A stretch of DNA of 18,312 bases from Pseudomonadota bacterium (GCA_023387085.1 JAEWIL010000073.1:1-18312); one strand, 5' to 3'; shown: positions 1-8,391, counted from the first letter of the stretch. A program made the numbers and translations. The notes: generated by a model from the letters alone, not told the origin.

Positions 1-879
1 CACTGCCTCTACAATCCCGGCCAGCACCGACACGCGCTCCCCGAGCCAGGCCAGTTCCTCTTCGGTGATCCGGTAATGTTTCGAATAGCGCGCCTTCACA
101 TAAGCGTCCTTCAGCTTCTCAAAGCGAGCGCGGTCCGCCTTCGCTTCCTGCGGCCAAGCGTCATGCAGCCGTGGATCGACCCTTTCCGCCTGCGTACGCA
201 GGAAGGCGAGATTATGGACGTGCGGCGTGTAGAAGGTGCAGACTAGCAGAACGCAGTGGTAAAGGCGCTCGGTGGACTGATGCAACAGGAATGCCGAGTC
301 CTTTAGACGGCCTTCGTCTTGGCTAAACTTTGCAGTGCGGAGCATTCCAGTGGCGGCTGGCAACCATTCATCGAGATATTCCTCGGCCATTATGAGCGCC
401 GCATGCGGCGTCTTCGGCTGCGGCTCGGGCAGATCATCGTCGACCGCCTGATACAGTGCGATCCCGTCGCGCGCGATGTCCATGAAGAAATAGCGCCCCT
501 CGGCGAGCCCGCGGTTCACCTCGTCGGTGCTGTGGACGATGAAGTTGACCGGCGTGCGCACCGACTTGGTCATCGTCAGCTCGCGGATCAGCCGGTCGTC
601 GAGCTTCGACCAATAATCGACGCGGTCGGTCAGCCGCTTGTCGTTGACGATGATGAGAAGGTCATAGTCGGACTGGTAGCCTTTGGCGGTGTGCGGCTCG
701 TCGACCCAGCCGCCGCGCGCATAACTGCCGTAGAGAATGATCTTGGAAATTCGGCCCTTGCGCTTCCAGTCCTGCGTCGCGAGCGCCAGCGCGTCCTCGA
801 ACTCCTCGAAGATGATCTCAACGACGCGTTCGAGCTCACGTTGCTTCTGGGACGGGAGATGTTCGATATTGCTGCGCAT
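1..879 (-). CDS. Nucleotidyltransferase-HEPN domain protein, 3' end cut by window edge
   Basis: The frame is open for 293 codons from the ATG at 879-877 to the window edge, with no stop, so the C-terminus lies outside. Residues 50-80 carry the polymerase-beta-type nucleotidyltransferase signature: GSYARGG (51-57) followed by SDYDLLIIV (70-78), with the DxD pair expected to bind metal. Residues about 160-293 are mostly helical and match the HEPN domain that follows this catalytic domain in a widespread proteobacterial family (motifs HQSTERLYH and ARYSKHYRI). Members of this superfamily transfer nucleotides to proteins or small molecules, and separate MNT and HEPN proteins form toxin-antitoxin pairs. 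Here both domains are fused, and the substrate is unknown. The protein is probably cytoplasmic, as no signal peptide is visible. The gene stands alone, 346 bp from the MFS gene on the same strand. A 285-codon plus-strand reading frame over it (319-1176) is an antisense shadow. Confidence 0.85.
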   Translation of the reverse strand, partial: MRSNIEHLPSQKQRELERVVEIIFEEFEDALALATQDWKRKGRISKIILYGSYARGGWVDEPHTAKGYQSDYDLLIIVNDKRLTDRVDYWSKLDDRLIRELTMTKSVRTPVNFIVHSTDEVNRGLAEGRYFFMDIARDGIALYQAVDDDLPEPQPKTPHAALIMAEEYLDEWLPAATGMLRTAKFSQDEGRLKDSAFLLHQSTERLYHCVLLVCTFYTPHVHNLAFLRTQAERVDPRLHDAWPQEAKADRARFEKLKDAYVKARYSKHYRITEEELAWLGERVSVLAGIVEAV

Positions 880-1225
880 TGCCGTCACCCTAACAAGCTG
901 ATGCGAGGGTTGCACCCGGATTGTCTCCAGTCCGGGTGCTTTCCTCGATGCGGACCGGCCGCAAGCTCAATCCATTGGATTCCAGAGGATGGCATAGCAA
1001 TCGGGATTATCCTGCCCCGCGGCCCGGCCGAGGCGCGCTCCCCGTCGGGGTGCAATAGCTCCTGTACCCAGCGCCAGCTCCGAGAAAATGTGGCCACCAG
1101 GAGACGGTCCGCTTCACGGCCACGCTCGAAAAAAGCGGACGTTGCCGGAGACCGGGCCTCCTCTTCAGCTAAATAGATTTCACCGCAGATACGGGCGCCG
1201 ACTTAACTTATTTCAAGCCAGCACC
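880..1225. other. Intergenic region between nucleotidyltransferase and MFS genes
   Basis: No reading frame here has a convincing start, ribosome-binding site and protein-like composition. Apart from the hairpin at 912-939 there is a small CCCC-GTC-GGGG element around 1040-1050 and an A6 run at 1131-1136. On the minus strand that A6 run becomes a T-run, but no adequate stem precedes it. The region must hold the promoter of the nucleotidyltransferase-HEPN gene and the end of the catabolic operon transcript. Confidence 0.4.
912..939. repeat. Strong 12-bp hairpin upstream of the nucleotidyltransferase-HEPN gene
   Basis: GCACCCGGA at 912-920 pairs perfectly with TCCGGGTGC at 931-939. Allowing one T-G wobble, pairing continues inward (TTG with CAG) to a TCTC tetraloop at 924-927, giving a 12-pair stem. 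It begins 33 bp upstream of the gene whose start is at 879, and lies about 290 bp beyond the MFS stop. Neither strand has a real T-run after the stem (TTTCC on plus, AACCC on minus), so a classical intrinsic terminator is not well supported. It could be an operator, a leader structure, or a Rho-assisted end for the upstream operon. Confidence 0.5.
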
Positions 1226-2521
1226 TTAGGCGATTTCGAGATCATTCCGCTTCGCACGCCGCTCGATAACGATAATCGAGATCGCGCTAGCCAAGGTTAG
1301 CAGCGATAGCGGCGCCAACGCGAGCGCATAGCTGTCCGTCGCATCATGTACCCAAGCATAGACGTTGACCATCAGGCCGCCACCGATGAGGTTAGCGGTC
1401 GCATTGATCGCAGCGATGCCGACTGCAGCACTGGCGGGGCTGAGCCAGCCCGACGCGAGACTCCAGAAGGGCCCCTTGAAGCAATAAGCGCCAACAAGGA
1501 TGCAGGTCAGCATCAACACGACCAGCGCAAGCGACGGTGCGAACGCAGCAAGCGCCGTGCTGAGCGTGATGAGCAGCAATGGGATCGCAGTATGCCAGCG
1601 TCGCTCGCCCGTCCGGTCCGAGTGATAGCCCCAGAGGATCATTGCGATCGTCGCGACGCCATAGGGGATCGAGTTGACGAGGCCGGTGGTGAAATCGCTG
1701 AGGCCAAAGGATTTGAGAAACTGGGGCTGCCAGACGCCAAGCACCGATCCTGAAGCCGAGGCACCGGCACAGGCGAGCACCAGGCCCCAGAACTGAAGAT
1801 TCTTGAAGACATGCCATTTGGGCTGGTCGGCCTGGCCGCCGGCGGGCCGCTTCGACGAGGCCATCTCGGCTTCGAGCCACGCCTTCTCCTCCCCCGACAG
1901 CCATTTCGCCTGCGCGGGCCGGTCGGTCAGCATCCAGAGGCACGCGATACCGAGAAAGGACGCCGGCAGTCCTTCAAGAATGAACAGCCAATGCCAACCG
2001 CGCATCCCCCATATTCCGTCCATCGCCAGCAGCGCGCCCGAGAGCGGTGAGGAAATGAAACTTGCAAGCGGGATCGCGACGGCGAACATCGCGAGGATGC
2101 GGCCACGATAGGCTGGCGGGAGCCAATAGGTGAGATAAAGGATAATACCAGGGAAAAAGCCGGCCTCGGCGGCTCCGAGTATGAAGCGCAGCACATAGAA
2201 AGATGTCGCCCCCTGCACAAAGGCCATGGCCGCCGAGATCAATCCCCAGGTGATCATGATCCGTGCGATCCAGCGCCGCGCCCCGAATTTCTCGAGCGCG
2301 AGATTGCTCGGCACTTCGACGAGAAAGTAGGAGACGAAGAAGAGGCTGGCGCCGAAAGCGAACTGCGACTTTGTCAGACCGATATCCTCGGTCATCTGCA
2401 GCGATGCCATGCCAACATTGGTCCGGTCGATCAGCGCGAACAGGTAACAGACGACGAGGAAGGGCAGCAGACGCCATTGCACCTTGCGCATGACGGTGCG
2501 TTCGATTTCGTTTGCGACCAC
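1226..2521 (-). CDS. MFS transporter, anion:cation symporter (ACS) family
   Basis: This is a 431-residue inner-membrane protein with the usual 12 hydrophobic segments and a central hydrophilic loop around residues 200-235. The ACS-family signature LIDRTNVGMA near residues 30-40 and the motif GAAEAGFFPGIILYL (about 115-130) followed by WLPPAYRGR are diagnostic. ACS members (tartrate, phthalate and hydroxybenzoate permeases, for example) import organic anions with protons. It starts at a GTG (2521-2519), supported by AAGGA about 8 bases upstream. It is the last gene of the cluster, 29 bp after the metallo-hydrolase stop, so it probably imports the acid released by the exported hydrolases or received from the outer-membrane receptor. 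The specific substrate is not deducible. Family assignment is firm; the role is inferred from context. Confidence 0.92.
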   Translation of the reverse strand: MVANEIERTVMRKVQWRLLPFLVVCYLFALIDRTNVGMASLQMTEDIGLTKSQFAFGASLFFVSYFLVEVPSNLALEKFGARRWIARIMITWGLISAAMAFVQGATSFYVLRFILGAAEAGFFPGIILYLTYWLPPAYRGRILAMFAVAIPLASFISSPLSGALLAMDGIWGMRGWHWLFILEGLPASFLGIACLWMLTDRPAQAKWLSGEEKAWLEAEMASSKRPAGGQADQPKWHVFKNLQFWGLVLACAGASASGSVLGVWQPQFLKSFGLSDFTTGLVNSIPYGVATIAMILWGYHSDRTGERRWHTAIPLLLITLSTALAAFAPSLALVVLMLTCILVGAYCFKGPFWSLASGWLSPASAAVGIAAINATANLIGGGLMVNVYAWVHDATDSYALALAPLSLLTLASAISIIVIERRAKRNDLEIA

Positions 2522-2550
2522 GTTATTGTCCTTACAAATCGGCGGATGAA

Positions 2551-3555
2551 TTAGTCCCGAAGGCCTTTGGTAATCGCACCGGATTCAACGGCATCGAGAT
2601 AGGCCGAGGTGCAACGTTCCAAAATCTGGAGGTTCTTGCGCGACTGGTCCGCGCTCAGCACGAACGGATTGGGGCGGCTGGGCACGAGAATCTCGTCGAT
2701 GATGCGGGGGATGGTCGCATCGCCCCAGCTATGCGTGTTGAGCGGCACGTCGACCTTCAGCTTCTCCGATTCCGCGGTGAACGTCGCAAGCGACTGGATC
2801 ATCTCGCGGATCGAGGCGGCGTCCGGGCGCATACCCTTGCCGCCCCAGAAGGATGCCATATGGCGCTGCCCGTTTGCCTCGACGGGCGCGAAAACCGAAA
2901 TCGTGCCCTTGGTGTGGCCCGGCGTCGGCAAAAGGACAATGTCCGTCTTTCCGAGCGTGAGCGTCATGGGCCCCTTCACCGCAACGTCGAGGGGCTTCAT
3001 CGATTCCGGAAACGAAAGCCTGCCATCGCCGAACGGTGCATCGGCCCCCGCGACGATCTTCGCGCCCGTCGCGGCCTTCAGCAGCGGTGCGCCGGCGAAA
3101 TGATCAAAATGCTCGTGGGTGACGATGATATATTTGAGGTCGCTCGGCGCGAAGCCCGCCTTCCCCATCCAGTCGAGGATGGCGCGCCCGTGCGCCTCGC
3201 TGCCTCCCGCATCGACGAGAACTAGGCCCTCGGGGGTGCGGATCGCATAGGCTGCGAGATTCAGATATCCGAGATAATAGACATTATCGAGAATCCTGGT
3301 GCCGAACAGGAAATCGGTCGTTTCCATCACGCTCGGTCGGAACGGCGCGGGTACCGGATCGACATAGTAGCAGTGATAGTTGCGCATCGCCCGAAGCAGC
3401 ATGTCGTCTCCGGCGAGCCGGTCGGCGTCGGCGATCTTCGCGCGCGCCGTCTCGGGCAGCGGCGTTGCCGCTGGCTTCGTTTGGCCCGAAGCGCTCGCGA
3501 CGAACGCAAGCGATAGAAAGGCTGCGGCCCCGACGGTCAGGCTTTTCCTCGTCAT
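2551..3555 (-). CDS. Exported metallo-beta-lactamase-fold hydrolase, subclass B3-like
   Basis: The protein has 334 residues with an N-terminal signal peptide (MTRKSLTVGAAAFLSLAFVA, likely cut near residue 24), so it should be periplasmic. The zinc ligands are visible: HEHFDH at 147-152 (H147, H149, D151, H152), PGH with H214, and H275 in NTHSWGD. This is the ligand set of B3-type enzymes and their non-antibiotic relatives. The start at 3555 is chosen because GGGAGAG lies about 8 bases upstream and the signal peptide begins there. An earlier in-frame ATG at 3606 overlaps the dehydrogenase stop as ATGA but has no Shine-Dalgarno sequence and would add a charged extension ahead of the signal. Its position between catabolic enzymes suggests hydrolysis of a lactone, ester or amide in the degraded compound. 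Antibiotic hydrolysis cannot be excluded from sequence alone. Confidence 0.9.
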   Translation of the reverse strand: MTRKSLTVGAAAFLSLAFVASASGQTKPAATPLPETARAKIADADRLAGDDMLLRAMRNYHCYYVDPVPAPFRPSVMETTDFLFGTRILDNVYYLGYLNLAAYAIRTPEGLVLVDAGGSEAHGRAILDWMGKAGFAPSDLKYIIVTHEHFDHFAGAPLLKAATGAKIVAGADAPFGDGRLSFPESMKPLDVAVKGPMTLTLGKTDIVLLPTPGHTKGTISVFAPVEANGQRHMASFWGGKGMRPDAASIREMIQSLATFTAESEKLKVDVPLNTHSWGDATIPRIIDEILVPSRPNPFVLSADQSRKNLQILERCTSAYLDAVESGAITKGLRD

Positions 3556-3602
3556 CGTCTCACTCTCCCATATCAGTCGCCGTCGACTGCGGCGCTTATC
3601 AA

Positions 3603-4619
3603 TCATGCAGCCGAGGGTAGTTTCGGCGGTGCTGCGGGCTTGGCCGCGCTCACGACAAAAGCCGGATCGAGCTCCCGCCCGGCCAGGCAATCGAGCACTT
3701 GCGTCATCGCAAGCATGCCGACCCGTTCCCCGGCCTCGACCGTACTCGCGCCGATGTGCGGACTGAACACGACGTTCGGCAGGCTGCGCAGCTCGGCGTC
3801 GAGCTCAGGTGGCTCGAACGGGAAAGTATCGAGTCCTGCCCCGCCGATCGCACCGTCACGAAGCGCAATCGCGAGCGCACCAAGATCCACGAGCCCGCCC
3901 CGTGCCGTGTTGATGAGGATCGCCCCCTTCTTCATGGCGGCAAGCTGCGGGGCGCCGATCATGTTGCGCGTCGCCGGAGTCAGCGGGCAATTGAGGCTCA
4001 CGATGTCGCTCCGCGCGAACAGATCTTCGGCATTCGCCGCCACTGCTTCGCCGAGATCGGAGGGTTCCATATCGATCGGATCATATTTGACGATTTTCAT
4101 GCCGAACCCGCGGCCGATCCCGGCAAGGTGCCGCCCGATCGCCCCGAACCCGACGATGCCGAGGGTCTTGCCGTAAAGCTCGGTCCCGAGGAAATGCGGT
4201 TTGTCCCAATGGCCGTCTCGCATGCGCGCATCGAGATGAGCCACGCGGCGGGCGACGCCGAGCATCAGCGCAAAGGCCTGCTCGGCGACCGAGATCGCGT
4301 TGGCGCCCGCGGCGATCGTCACCGGGATGTTGCGCGACGCCGCAGCCGCAACATCGATCGTGTCGTAGCCGACGCCATGCTTCGCGATGATGCGAAGCCC
4401 GGGCGCAGCAGCCATCGCCGCGTCGGTCATCTCGCCGAGACGGACTATCACGCCGTCGGGCTTGTGCAACGCGATGAAATCGACGAGTTCGCCGCCGCGC
4501 ATGTAGCGATCGCTCGTTACTACCTGCGCGCCCGACGATGCCGCCATATCCATTGCCGGAGCAGCCAGCGATTTGCCGAGAATGACGATCCGCGGCGATG
4601 AATTATTCGGGTCGCTCAC
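3603..4619 (-). CDS. D-isomer-specific 2-hydroxyacid dehydrogenase (phosphoglycerate dehydrogenase-like)
   Basis: This cytoplasmic NAD(P)-dependent dehydrogenase of 338 residues interconverts a 2-hydroxy acid and a 2-oxo acid. The Rossmann motif GIVGFGAIGR is at 154-163. The catalytic Arg is in NTARGG (R240), the catalytic Glu is probably E269 in FEPPE, and the catalytic His is H288 in SPHIGAST. No C-terminal ACT domain is present, so it is not a classical regulated SerA. The GTG start at 4619 is favoured because it overlaps the TGA of the upstream aldolase gene as GTGA, with GGAGG ten bases before it (4630-4634); the pair is probably translationally coupled. Upstream ATGs in the same frame (4679, 4649) would lie inside the aldolase gene. 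Coupling to an RraA-type aldolase suggests it makes or removes a 2-oxo acid in the same pathway. Confidence 0.9.
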   Translation of the reverse strand: MSDPNNSSPRIVILGKSLAAPAMDMAASSGAQVVTSDRYMRGGELVDFIALHKPDGVIVRLGEMTDAAMAAAPGLRIIAKHGVGYDTIDVAAAASRNIPVTIAAGANAISVAEQAFALMLGVARRVAHLDARMRDGHWDKPHFLGTELYGKTLGIVGFGAIGRHLAGIGRGFGMKIVKYDPIDMEPSDLGEAVAANAEDLFARSDIVSLNCPLTPATRNMIGAPQLAAMKKGAILINTARGGLVDLGALAIALRDGAIGGAGLDTFPFEPPELDAELRSLPNVVFSPHIGASTVEAGERVGMLAMTQVLDCLAGRELDPAFVVSAAKPAAPPKLPSAA

Positions 4620-5305
4620 TGACCATTCGCCTCCGAAAGGCCGGTGCATCCGAGCTTCGCCAAGGTCCGGTCGACCCAACTGCGGTCGTTCGTGCCCGCC
4701 AATATCGCCTCGAACTGCGCGGTCTCTGCCAAATGCTTGGCAAGGGCCGCTTCATATACCGAATTCACTGCATCGATCGGCACCGCAACCACCCCATCCT
4801 CGTCGCCGAGGATCAGATCGCCCGGCTCGATCACAAGGCTGCCCATCGCGATCGGCACATTCACCTCGCCCGGTCCGTCCTTGTAGGGTCCGCGATGCGT
4901 GACACCTGCCGCAAAAACCGGGAAATCGTCCTGCGAGATCGAACCGTGGTCCCGGATCGCTCCGTTGAGTACGAAGCCCGCGACGCCCTTCTTCTTGGCA
5001 TAAGCGACCATGAGTTCGCCTATCAGCGCGTTCGTGAGGTCTCCGCCCGCATCGGCAACGATGACATCCCCTCCCACTGCCATGTCGAGGGCCTTGTGGA
5101 TCATCAGATTGTCACCGGGCCGGGTTCGCACTGTAAGCGCCCGGCCGGCAAGAACGCCGGCCCGGTGCATCGGCCGCAGAGATGGACCTGCGGCGGGAAT
5201 ACGGTTCATGACGTCGCTCACATTGGCGACGGGTAGCGTGCGGAAGCGCTCGATGTCTGCATCGGTAACGCTTCTGGTTCGCTGGTGAACGCTAAGTCCG
5301 ATCAT
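4616..5305 (-). CDS. RraA-family aldolase (HMG/CHA aldolase-like)
   Basis: This cytoplasmic protein has 229 residues and belongs to the RraA/MenG-like fold family. The family includes 4-hydroxy-4-methyl-2-oxoglutarate/4-carboxy-4-hydroxy-2-oxoadipate aldolases, metal-dependent enzymes that release pyruvate or oxaloacetate at the end of protocatechuate and gallate meta-cleavage pathways. Visible motifs are GDVIVADAGG (79-88) and GVAGFVLNGAIRD (107-119). R118 and D119 match the substrate- and metal-binding Arg-Asp pair. True RraA, the RNase E inhibitor, has the same fold but is shorter (about 160 residues), and the catabolic context here favours an aldolase or related lyase. The ATG at 5305 is preceded by AAGGA. 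It lies 29 bp after the receptor gene and overlaps the dehydrogenase by 4 bp. Exact substrate is unknown. Confidence 0.88.
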   Translation of the reverse strand: MIGLSVHQRTRSVTDADIERFRTLPVANVSDVMNRIPAAGPSLRPMHRAGVLAGRALTVRTRPGDNLMIHKALDMAVGGDVIVADAGGDLTNALIGELMVAYAKKKGVAGFVLNGAIRDHGSISQDDFPVFAAGVTHRGPYKDGPGEVNVPIAMGSLVIEPGDLILGDEDGVVAVPIDAVNSVYEAALAKHLAETAQFEAILAGTNDRSWVDRTLAKLGCTGLSEANGQ

Positions 5306-5334
5306 GGATAATCCTTGTCTGGTCGTCGGCGAGG

Positions 5335-8157
5335 TCAGAATTTGAACCGGACACCGGCGCGAAAGAGGCGGCCGAAGCTGTCGTGGAGCGTCGTGTTGAC
5401 TGCGACCGGAACGTTACCCGCCGACGGGTTGATCGGCGGATCGTTGCTCAGGATATTGCGGACGTTCAGGAACATCTCGACCTGCCCGTCACCGACGTCG
5501 GGCTTGAAGCTGATCTGGCCGTCGAGATAAGCCTGCGCCGGAATATGCTGGAGATCGATGGCGGTCGGCCCGCGGGTCACGTCGTAGCGACCGCCGCCGA
5601 CATACCGCATCTGGAGGAAACCGCCGAAGCGCTCGGTGTCGTAATTGACCTGTGCGACGCCCTGCCAGCGCGGAAAATTGCTGAGACCGACTTCACCCGC
5701 GCGGTCGATCGGCGCCGCGCCCGGCGTCGTCTGTTCCTGCTTGCCGATATAGGCGGCGAGCGCGCGGAGGCTGAGCGTCCCCTGCCCGACGCTGGTGCGA
5801 TAGCCGGCCTCGATGTCGACGCCATTGACCTTGGCCGATGCCAGGTTGATCGGGAAGGCGTTGAAGCGCACGATATTGTTCGATCCGTCGCGCACCACCA
5901 CCGCGCAGGCTGCCGCCACGCCGTCGAAGCACTGATCGACGGCGGTTTGCGCCGCGATCGTGCCGATCGCGTCGTCGATCTTGATATCATAATAATCGAC
6001 CGAGACGTTGAAGCCCGGCAGCCAGGACGGGCTGTAGATCGCGCCAAAGGTCAGCGTATCGGCAATTTCCGGCTTCAAATTCGGGTTGCCGGTGTTGAGC
6101 GTCGGGATACCGATCACGCGGATACCGCTATTCACCGGATCATCGACCGACGAGATGTTCTGGCGCCCGGCCTGGAACAGCTCCGAAAGGTTGGGCGCAC
6201 GAATGTCGCGCGACCGTGTGCCACGGAAGCGAAGATCGTCGAACGGCTTGTAGCTAAGCCCGACCTTCCAGGTCTTTACCGAACCGCTGGTGCTGTAGTC
6301 GGTGATGCGGGCGGCGGCGTTGAGGTCGAGTTCGCGGACCAGCGGCACGTCGCGCAGTAGCGGCACCACGAGTTCGGCATAGGCCTCCTTCACATTGTAG
6401 CGCCCAGACCAGGGCGACGGGTTTCCAAAGAGAAAAGCGCCGGTCGGCGAGATCGCATCGGTCGTGACGTTGGCGCGCTCTTTGCGATACTCGCCGCCGA
6501 CCGCGAAGCTGATCGGCCCTGCCCAGCCTTCGACGAGCGGCCCCGCGAGGTTGATGGCCGCGACCTCCTGCTCGATGACCGCATGCGACCAGCTCGTACC
6601 GCGCGTATAATCAAGCGCGGCTTCCGATGGCGCACCGACGCCGAAGACGTTGAACGGAACGCAACCATTGTTCGGATTGGTGAGGGTCGAGCGACAGACG
6701 ATCTGGTTCGTCGCGGTATTCAAGACCGCATCGACCGCCTGCGTGAAGCGCGTCACATTCTCGCTGTTCAGCGTGGCATTGTCCTGAACGGTGCGGCCAT
6801 ATTGATAATAGGCGTCGAGCGTCAGTGAACCGAACTTCGCATCGAAGCCGAACACGCCGCGCATCGTTTCGCTGTCGACCTTGGTCTTCACCATTCCGCG
6901 CTCGGGTGAGAAGCGAAGCATCGTGAGTGAGGTGACGCCGCGCGCGATCATTTCGTCGCGGATGGCGGGCGAAAGATAGGCATTGTCGCGGCGGATCGTA
7001 ATCGGGTTCGCCGTCTGGTGGCGGTTCCAGCTATTGTCGACGGTGGAGGTCGAGGCGCCGTACAGCCCTTCGGCATAGAGCGTGACATTGTCCGACACGT
7101 CAAAGCTGGCGCGGCCGAAGACGCTGCCCCGTTCGAGCGGGCGGTTGATTTCCTGGATCAGCTCGCTCGGAATGCCATCACCGCCGATCTGCTGCGTCGA
7201 CGTCGTGCGCGTACCGAAATCATAAGGCGCCGCGACGCCGCCGGGCAGAAACTGGATACCGCGGAAAAAGGCGTTGTTCGCAGCTGTGCCGCCGACGCCC
7301 GTCGTAATCATCCCACCGAATGAACCGACGGTCAGAACATTCTGCTCCAGCGTCTGCGCCGGATTGCCACCCGGATTGGCAATGAAGCCATAGCCCTGGC
7401 TCGCCCATTTGCGGGCGCCGGTCTTGATGCCCTTGTTCTTGAAATACTCGCCGCTGACGAGGATATGGCCGCGGCCATCGGCGAAGGACAGGCCGCCCGA
7501 CAATGTCGCGCGGAGTTCCTGGTTGTCGCCTTGCTCGGCGATGCCGGCATTGACCTCGCCCTTTACGCCCGTGAATTCCTTGTCGAGGATGAAGTTGACG
7601 ACGCCCGCGACCGCATCCGAGCCATAAGCCGCCGATGCACCGCCGGTTACGACTTCGATGCGCTGCACGATGCCTGCGGGAAGTATGTTGAGATCGACGC
7701 TGCCGGTGAGGTTCGTGGATACCACGCGCCGGCCGTCGAGCAGCGTCAGCGTGCGCGTCGCACCAAGCGAGCGCAGGTTGAGGAAGCTCTGCCCGCCCAT
7801 CGTGGTGCCCGAGTTGCGCTGCGGTCCCGACATATTGGTGAGCGCGGGAAGCTGGCGCAGCGATTCCGCCAGCGTCGAAGGCGAAGATTTGACGAGTTGG
7901 TCGTTGCCAAGCACGGTGACCGGCGTCGGCGCCGTGAAGCCTGCGCGCGGAACGCGCGATCCCGTCACCACGATGTCGTCAGCCGGGGCAGCCGATGCGT
8001 CATTGGCCTCGCCCGCTTCCACGGGATCGACCTCTTCTTCGGCTGTCGCGACGCCTTCGGCGGCGGGCACGGTCTGCGCGGCCGAAGGTATCGCCATAGC
8101 CACCGCCAGCAGCGAGGCGGTACCTGCCAGAGTCCGGTTGATCGCGACGAAGTTCAT
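5335..8157 (-). CDS. TonB-dependent outer-membrane receptor
   Basis: This is a 940-residue outer-membrane transporter. It has a Sec signal peptide (about 1-28, ending SAAQ), an acidic stretch, and then DDIVVTGSRVPRAG around residues 60-73, typical of the TonB-box-like start in sphingomonad receptors. A plug domain follows (LDGRRVVSTNL, VTGGASAAYGSDAVAGVVNF), then a long beta-barrel including NPNLKPE and ending in FRAGVRFKF with a terminal Phe, as expected for BamA-dependent barrels. The start at 8157 has AAGGGAGAG upstream. Receptors of this type import compounds using proton-motive force through TonB-ExbBD; in sphingomonads many carry plant- or lignin-derived molecules rather than iron. It is the first gene of the minus-strand cluster, 29 bp before the aldolase gene. 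The ligand cannot be named. Confidence 0.95.
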   Translation of the reverse strand: MNFVAINRTLAGTASLLAVAMAIPSAAQTVPAAEGVATAEEEVDPVEAGEANDASAAPADDIVVTGSRVPRAGFTAPTPVTVLGNDQLVKSSPSTLAESLRQLPALTNMSGPQRNSGTTMGGQSFLNLRSLGATRTLTLLDGRRVVSTNLTGSVDLNILPAGIVQRIEVVTGGASAAYGSDAVAGVVNFILDKEFTGVKGEVNAGIAEQGDNQELRATLSGGLSFADGRGHILVSGEYFKNKGIKTGARKWASQGYGFIANPGGNPAQTLEQNVLTVGSFGGMITTGVGGTAANNAFFRGIQFLPGGVAAPYDFGTRTTSTQQIGGDGIPSELIQEINRPLERGSVFGRASFDVSDNVTLYAEGLYGASTSTVDNSWNRHQTANPITIRRDNAYLSPAIRDEMIARGVTSLTMLRFSPERGMVKTKVDSETMRGVFGFDAKFGSLTLDAYYQYGRTVQDNATLNSENVTRFTQAVDAVLNTATNQIVCRSTLTNPNNGCVPFNVFGVGAPSEAALDYTRGTSWSHAVIEQEVAAINLAGPLVEGWAGPISFAVGGEYRKERANVTTDAISPTGAFLFGNPSPWSGRYNVKEAYAELVVPLLRDVPLVRELDLNAAARITDYSTSGSVKTWKVGLSYKPFDDLRFRGTRSRDIRAPNLSELFQAGRQNISSVDDPVNSGIRVIGIPTLNTGNPNLKPEIADTLTFGAIYSPSWLPGFNVSVDYYDIKIDDAIGTIAAQTAVDQCFDGVAAACAVVVRDGSNNIVRFNAFPINLASAKVNGVDIEAGYRTSVGQGTLSLRALAAYIGKQEQTTPGAAPIDRAGEVGLSNFPRWQGVAQVNYDTERFGGFLQMRYVGGGRYDVTRGPTAIDLQHIPAQAYLDGQISFKPDVGDGQVEMFLNVRNILSNDPPINPSAGNVPVAVNTTLHDSFGRLFRAGVRFKF

Positions 8158-8303
8158 GTCTCTCTCCCTTTGTAGCAGTCGCCCGGTCTTGCGAGCCCGC
8201 CTTGAATCCTCCCGAACCTCCGCTTGTCGCGGCGACCTGCAGGCCGCCCCTTCGACAGTTTACGTGGCTCGATCGCCGATCTCGGTGTCGGCGTGCGAAT
8301 CGC

Positions 8304-8330
8304 TCTATATAAAATAGAACGCCGTTGCAA
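8304..8330 (-). promoter_or_regulatory. Candidate promoter of the receptor operon
   Basis: On the minus strand TTGCAA (8330-8325) and TATAGA (8309-8304) are separated by 15 bases, slightly short for a sigma-70-type promoter. It would leave a leader of roughly 140 bases before the ATG at 8157. The palindrome GCGA-A-TCGC at 8295-8303 abuts the downstream edge, a position suited to repression. Sequence-only prediction. Confidence 0.3.
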
Positions 8331-8356
8331 TAATCTTGAAGCCGATCAGAATTCGC

Positions 8357-8391
8357 TGAGGAAACGGCTAATTTCCGTTCGTTTGAGGAAA
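8357..8391. repeat. Repeated half-sites TGAGGAAA with an intervening TTTCC
   Basis: TGAGGAAA occurs at 8357-8364 and again at 8384-8391, a 27-bp period. An inverted TTTCC sits between them at 8372-8376. The arrangement resembles overlapping binding sites for a dimeric regulator in the divergent promoter region. Confidence 0.4.

Larger units (their letters stand above)
1226..8157 (-). other. Probable five-gene catabolic operon
   Basis: Receptor, aldolase, dehydrogenase, metallo-hydrolase and MFS genes lie on one strand with gaps of 29, -4, 47 and 29 bp, and no terminator-like structure was seen between them. This spacing is typical of one transcript started upstream of 8157. Cellular locations predicted from sequence are outer membrane, cytoplasm, cytoplasm, periplasm and inner membrane, in gene order. 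Together they cover import and at least three catalytic steps. Confidence 0.75.

Noticed and set aside
319..1176. A 285-codon plus-strand reading frame
   Set aside because: It runs antisense to the nucleotidyltransferase-HEPN gene, which has clear catalytic motifs. The plus-strand product is low-complexity and Arg-rich with no family features.
1120..1225. An intrinsic terminator after the MFS gene using the minus-strand T6 run
   Set aside because: Only a 4-bp CCGG stem lies nearby and it is about 10 bases from the T-run; this is too weak to call.
3699..4601. A 300-codon plus-strand reading frame
   Set aside because: Antisense shadow of the 2-hydroxyacid dehydrogenase gene, whose Rossmann and catalytic motifs are intact.
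4616..5305. RNase E inhibitor RraA
   Set aside because: The protein is longer than true RraA and sits translationally coupled to a dehydrogenase in a catabolic operon, which favours the aldolase branch of the family.
5383..6360. A 325-codon plus-strand reading frame
   Set aside because: Antisense shadow of the TonB-dependent receptor; the Asp/Arg/Ala-rich product is typical of reverse-strand reading in GC-rich DNA.
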